This document shows, one piece after another, positions 62,998 to 64,000 of a stretch of DNA of 64,000 nt (the stretch's first letter is position 1; every line of letters begins with the position of its first letter). The notes beneath the pieces were generated by a model. That model worked only from the letters and a program-made list of their open reading frames with translations, was not told where the DNA came from and searched no databases. Source of the DNA: Gracilibacillus kekensis (GTDB lineage Bacteria; Bacillota; Bacilli; Bacillales; Amphibacillaceae). The position numbers and the translations under genes are program-made. The stretch lies in NCBI RefSeq assembly GCF_900143085.1, contig NZ_FRCZ01000004.1:361671-425670 (forward strand), in the 5' to 3' direction.

Positions 62998-63627
62998 TTA
63001 TCCCCCACTTTTCATTGATGAGAATATCTTTTTACGTTCATGCCAAAATTTTTCTAATTTATCAAATAGCCATTGCAAGACTAATCCTTGGATAATCACT
63101 CCAAAAATTGAAGTTATCGTTAATAATATGATACTAGGAAAATGATTAATCGTCTCTAAACTATTTGCAAAAATAAATAAATGTTGAGATACAATAATAA
63201 ATGCTTCATGCCAAAAGGATAAGTTGTTATTCAATTGCCATATAACAACCGTTTCGATGAACAACAAGACCGGAACCGCTAATAGTATTATTAATTTCTT
63301 CGTATAACTAAGCTTTCTAAGATAAGGGCTAATATAGTATTTAGTAATGGTTTTAATTCGAAACAAATACACGATTCTAACGATACGAGCAACTTGAAAC
63401 AACTGATCTAAAGGTATTACAGCAAGTAGTAATAACGGATTCTTCTTAATAAAATCCCATTTGTTTTTAACTAGAAAAATGCGAATAATATAATCTACTA
63501 AAAATATGATCCAGACAATGAAATTTATAGTTGAATTTACTGTATGGTCAACCCAAAGTGTCAGGATCGTAAGTATCACCAATAAAATCATTATTATATC
63601 ATACATTATACGAGCTTTCTGTTGCAT
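62998..63627 (-). CDS. Voltage-sensor-like channel protein without K+ filter
   Basis: A protein of about 209 residues with the layout of a six-helix voltage-gated channel. Four helices come first, the fourth with regularly spaced arginines (ARIVRIVYLFRIKTI, about 78-92), then a helix, a pore-like re-entrant segment (AFIIVSQHLFIFANSLETIN) and a last helix. The potassium selectivity filter TVGYG is missing. It may be a non-selective or degenerate channel. ATG at 63627 has a weak GGTGTGAT site; the frame can start at 63654. An IS30 end lies some 35 bases upstream. Confidence 0.65.
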   Translation of the reverse strand: MQQKARIMYDIIMILLVILTILTLWVDHTVNSTINFIVWIIFLVDYIIRIFLVKNKWDFIKKNPLLLLAVIPLDQLFQVARIVRIVYLFRIKTITKYYISPYLRKLSYTKKLIILLAVPVLLFIETVVIWQLNNNLSFWHEAFIIVSQHLFIFANSLETINHFPSIILLTITSIFGVIIQGLVLQWLFDKLEKFWHERKKIFSSMKSGG

Positions 63628-63659
63628 GTATATCACACCAAATCTTATTATCATTGACC

Positions 63660-64000
63660 TTTTGTCAAATTAAGTGCAACAGTTCTTCCTGAAACGCTTC
63701 GTGTGTAGTTTTCCAATTCAAGCATTTTCTTGGTCTATTGTTAATTAAAGATAGAGCTCCTTCTAACTCATCATTGGAAACGTTGGCTAAATCCGTTTGC
63801 TTAGGGAAGAACTCTCTTAAAAGCCCATTCGCATTCTCATTACTACCACGTTGCCAAGATGAATAAGGATCCGCAAAATACACTTTGATGTCGGTATCTT
63901 GTTCAATGGTACGATAACAAGCGAACTCTTTGCCTCTGTCTACTGTGGCTGTTTGAAAGGCACCAGAGGGTAATTGTTCATTTAGCGTTTTAATAGCTTG
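63660..64000 (-). mobile_element. IS30-family insertion sequence, right part
   Basis: The transposase fragment and its downstream end enter the window from the right edge. TTGTCAAATTAAGTGCAAC at 63662-63680 overlaps the stop codon and looks like the element's terminal inverted repeat. The other end lies outside the window, so neither the target duplication nor the full inverted repeat can be checked. Confidence 0.7.
63665..64000 (-). CDS. IS30-family transposase, C-terminal part
   Basis: The last 111 codons of a DDE transposase, in frame to the window edge. Seen motifs are ATVDRGKEFACYR, with the second catalytic Asp, then FADPYSSWQRGSNENANGLLR, with the catalytic Glu in NEN, and the IS30 ending LINNRPRKCLNWKTTHEAF. 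The visible frame is intact. It is transcribed toward the channel-like gene. Confidence 0.9.
   Translation of the reverse strand, partial: QAIKTLNEQLPSGAFQTATVDRGKEFACYRTIEQDTDIKVYFADPYSSWQRGSNENANGLLREFFPKQTDLANVSNDELEGALSLINNRPRKCLNWKTTHEAFQEELLHLI

Overview
This window is a low-GC chromosomal segment of an endospore-forming member of the Bacillaceae. The gene order follows the Bacillus subtilis spoIVA-to-yqiW stretch almost gene for gene, mostly on the minus strand. Orphan ribT, three large palindromic intergenic repeats and several missing operon members point to a lineage away from B. subtilis, perhaps the halotolerant Gracilibacillus/Oceanobacillus group. That genus-level guess is inference only. 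No rRNA, tRNA or CRISPR array was seen.

Layout. 1-9 kb: spoIVA, yphF, yphE, a SpoVIF-family gene, gpsA, der, and a spore-envelope cluster (YIEGIA protein, its small partner, yphA). 9-15 kb: ypfD, plsC, cmk, a PilZ gene, and the germination pair sleB-ypeB. 15-24 kb: prsW, ansA, ypdA, a glutamate-dehydrogenase-like gene that has lost catalytic lysines, cotJABC, and ypbE-ypbD-recS-ypbB. 24-33 kb: fer, sigX-rsiX, a B12-riboswitch-controlled vitamin uptake pair, resD (no resE beside it), resCBA and rluB. 33-43 kb: spmB-spmA-dacB, scpB-scpA, a 27-residue YjcZ-type gene, orphan ribT, ppiB, lysA and a shortened spoVA operon (AA-AB-AF only). 43-58 kb: the spoIIA operon, dacF, xerD, yqzK, fur, spoIIM, an endonuclease-Q-like gene, nudF, yqkF, yqkB, yqjQ, a glycerophosphodiesterase, rnz, dinB, a peptidase T-like gene, a Prli42-type mini-protein and brxB. 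58-64 kb: a two-gene unit joining a Med-like membrane-anchored BMP-family protein to an orphan sporulation-type histidine kinase, then terC, a TRIC-family channel, a channel-like protein lacking a K+ filter, and a partial IS30 transposase at the right edge.

Much of the window serves sporulation. Readable promoter candidates fit the expected cascade: SigH for spoIIA, SigF for dacF, SigE for spoIVA, SigG for spoVA, and SigK for the SpoVIF-family and YjcZ-type genes. The most notable items for follow-up are the Med-like/kinase pair, the dehydrogenase-like protein lacking its catalytic lysine, three ~0.45-0.5 kb inverted-repeat composites placed upstream of spore operons, a 21-bp phased repeat array between two terminators, and the B12-switched DUF4430 lipoprotein plus ECF S component.
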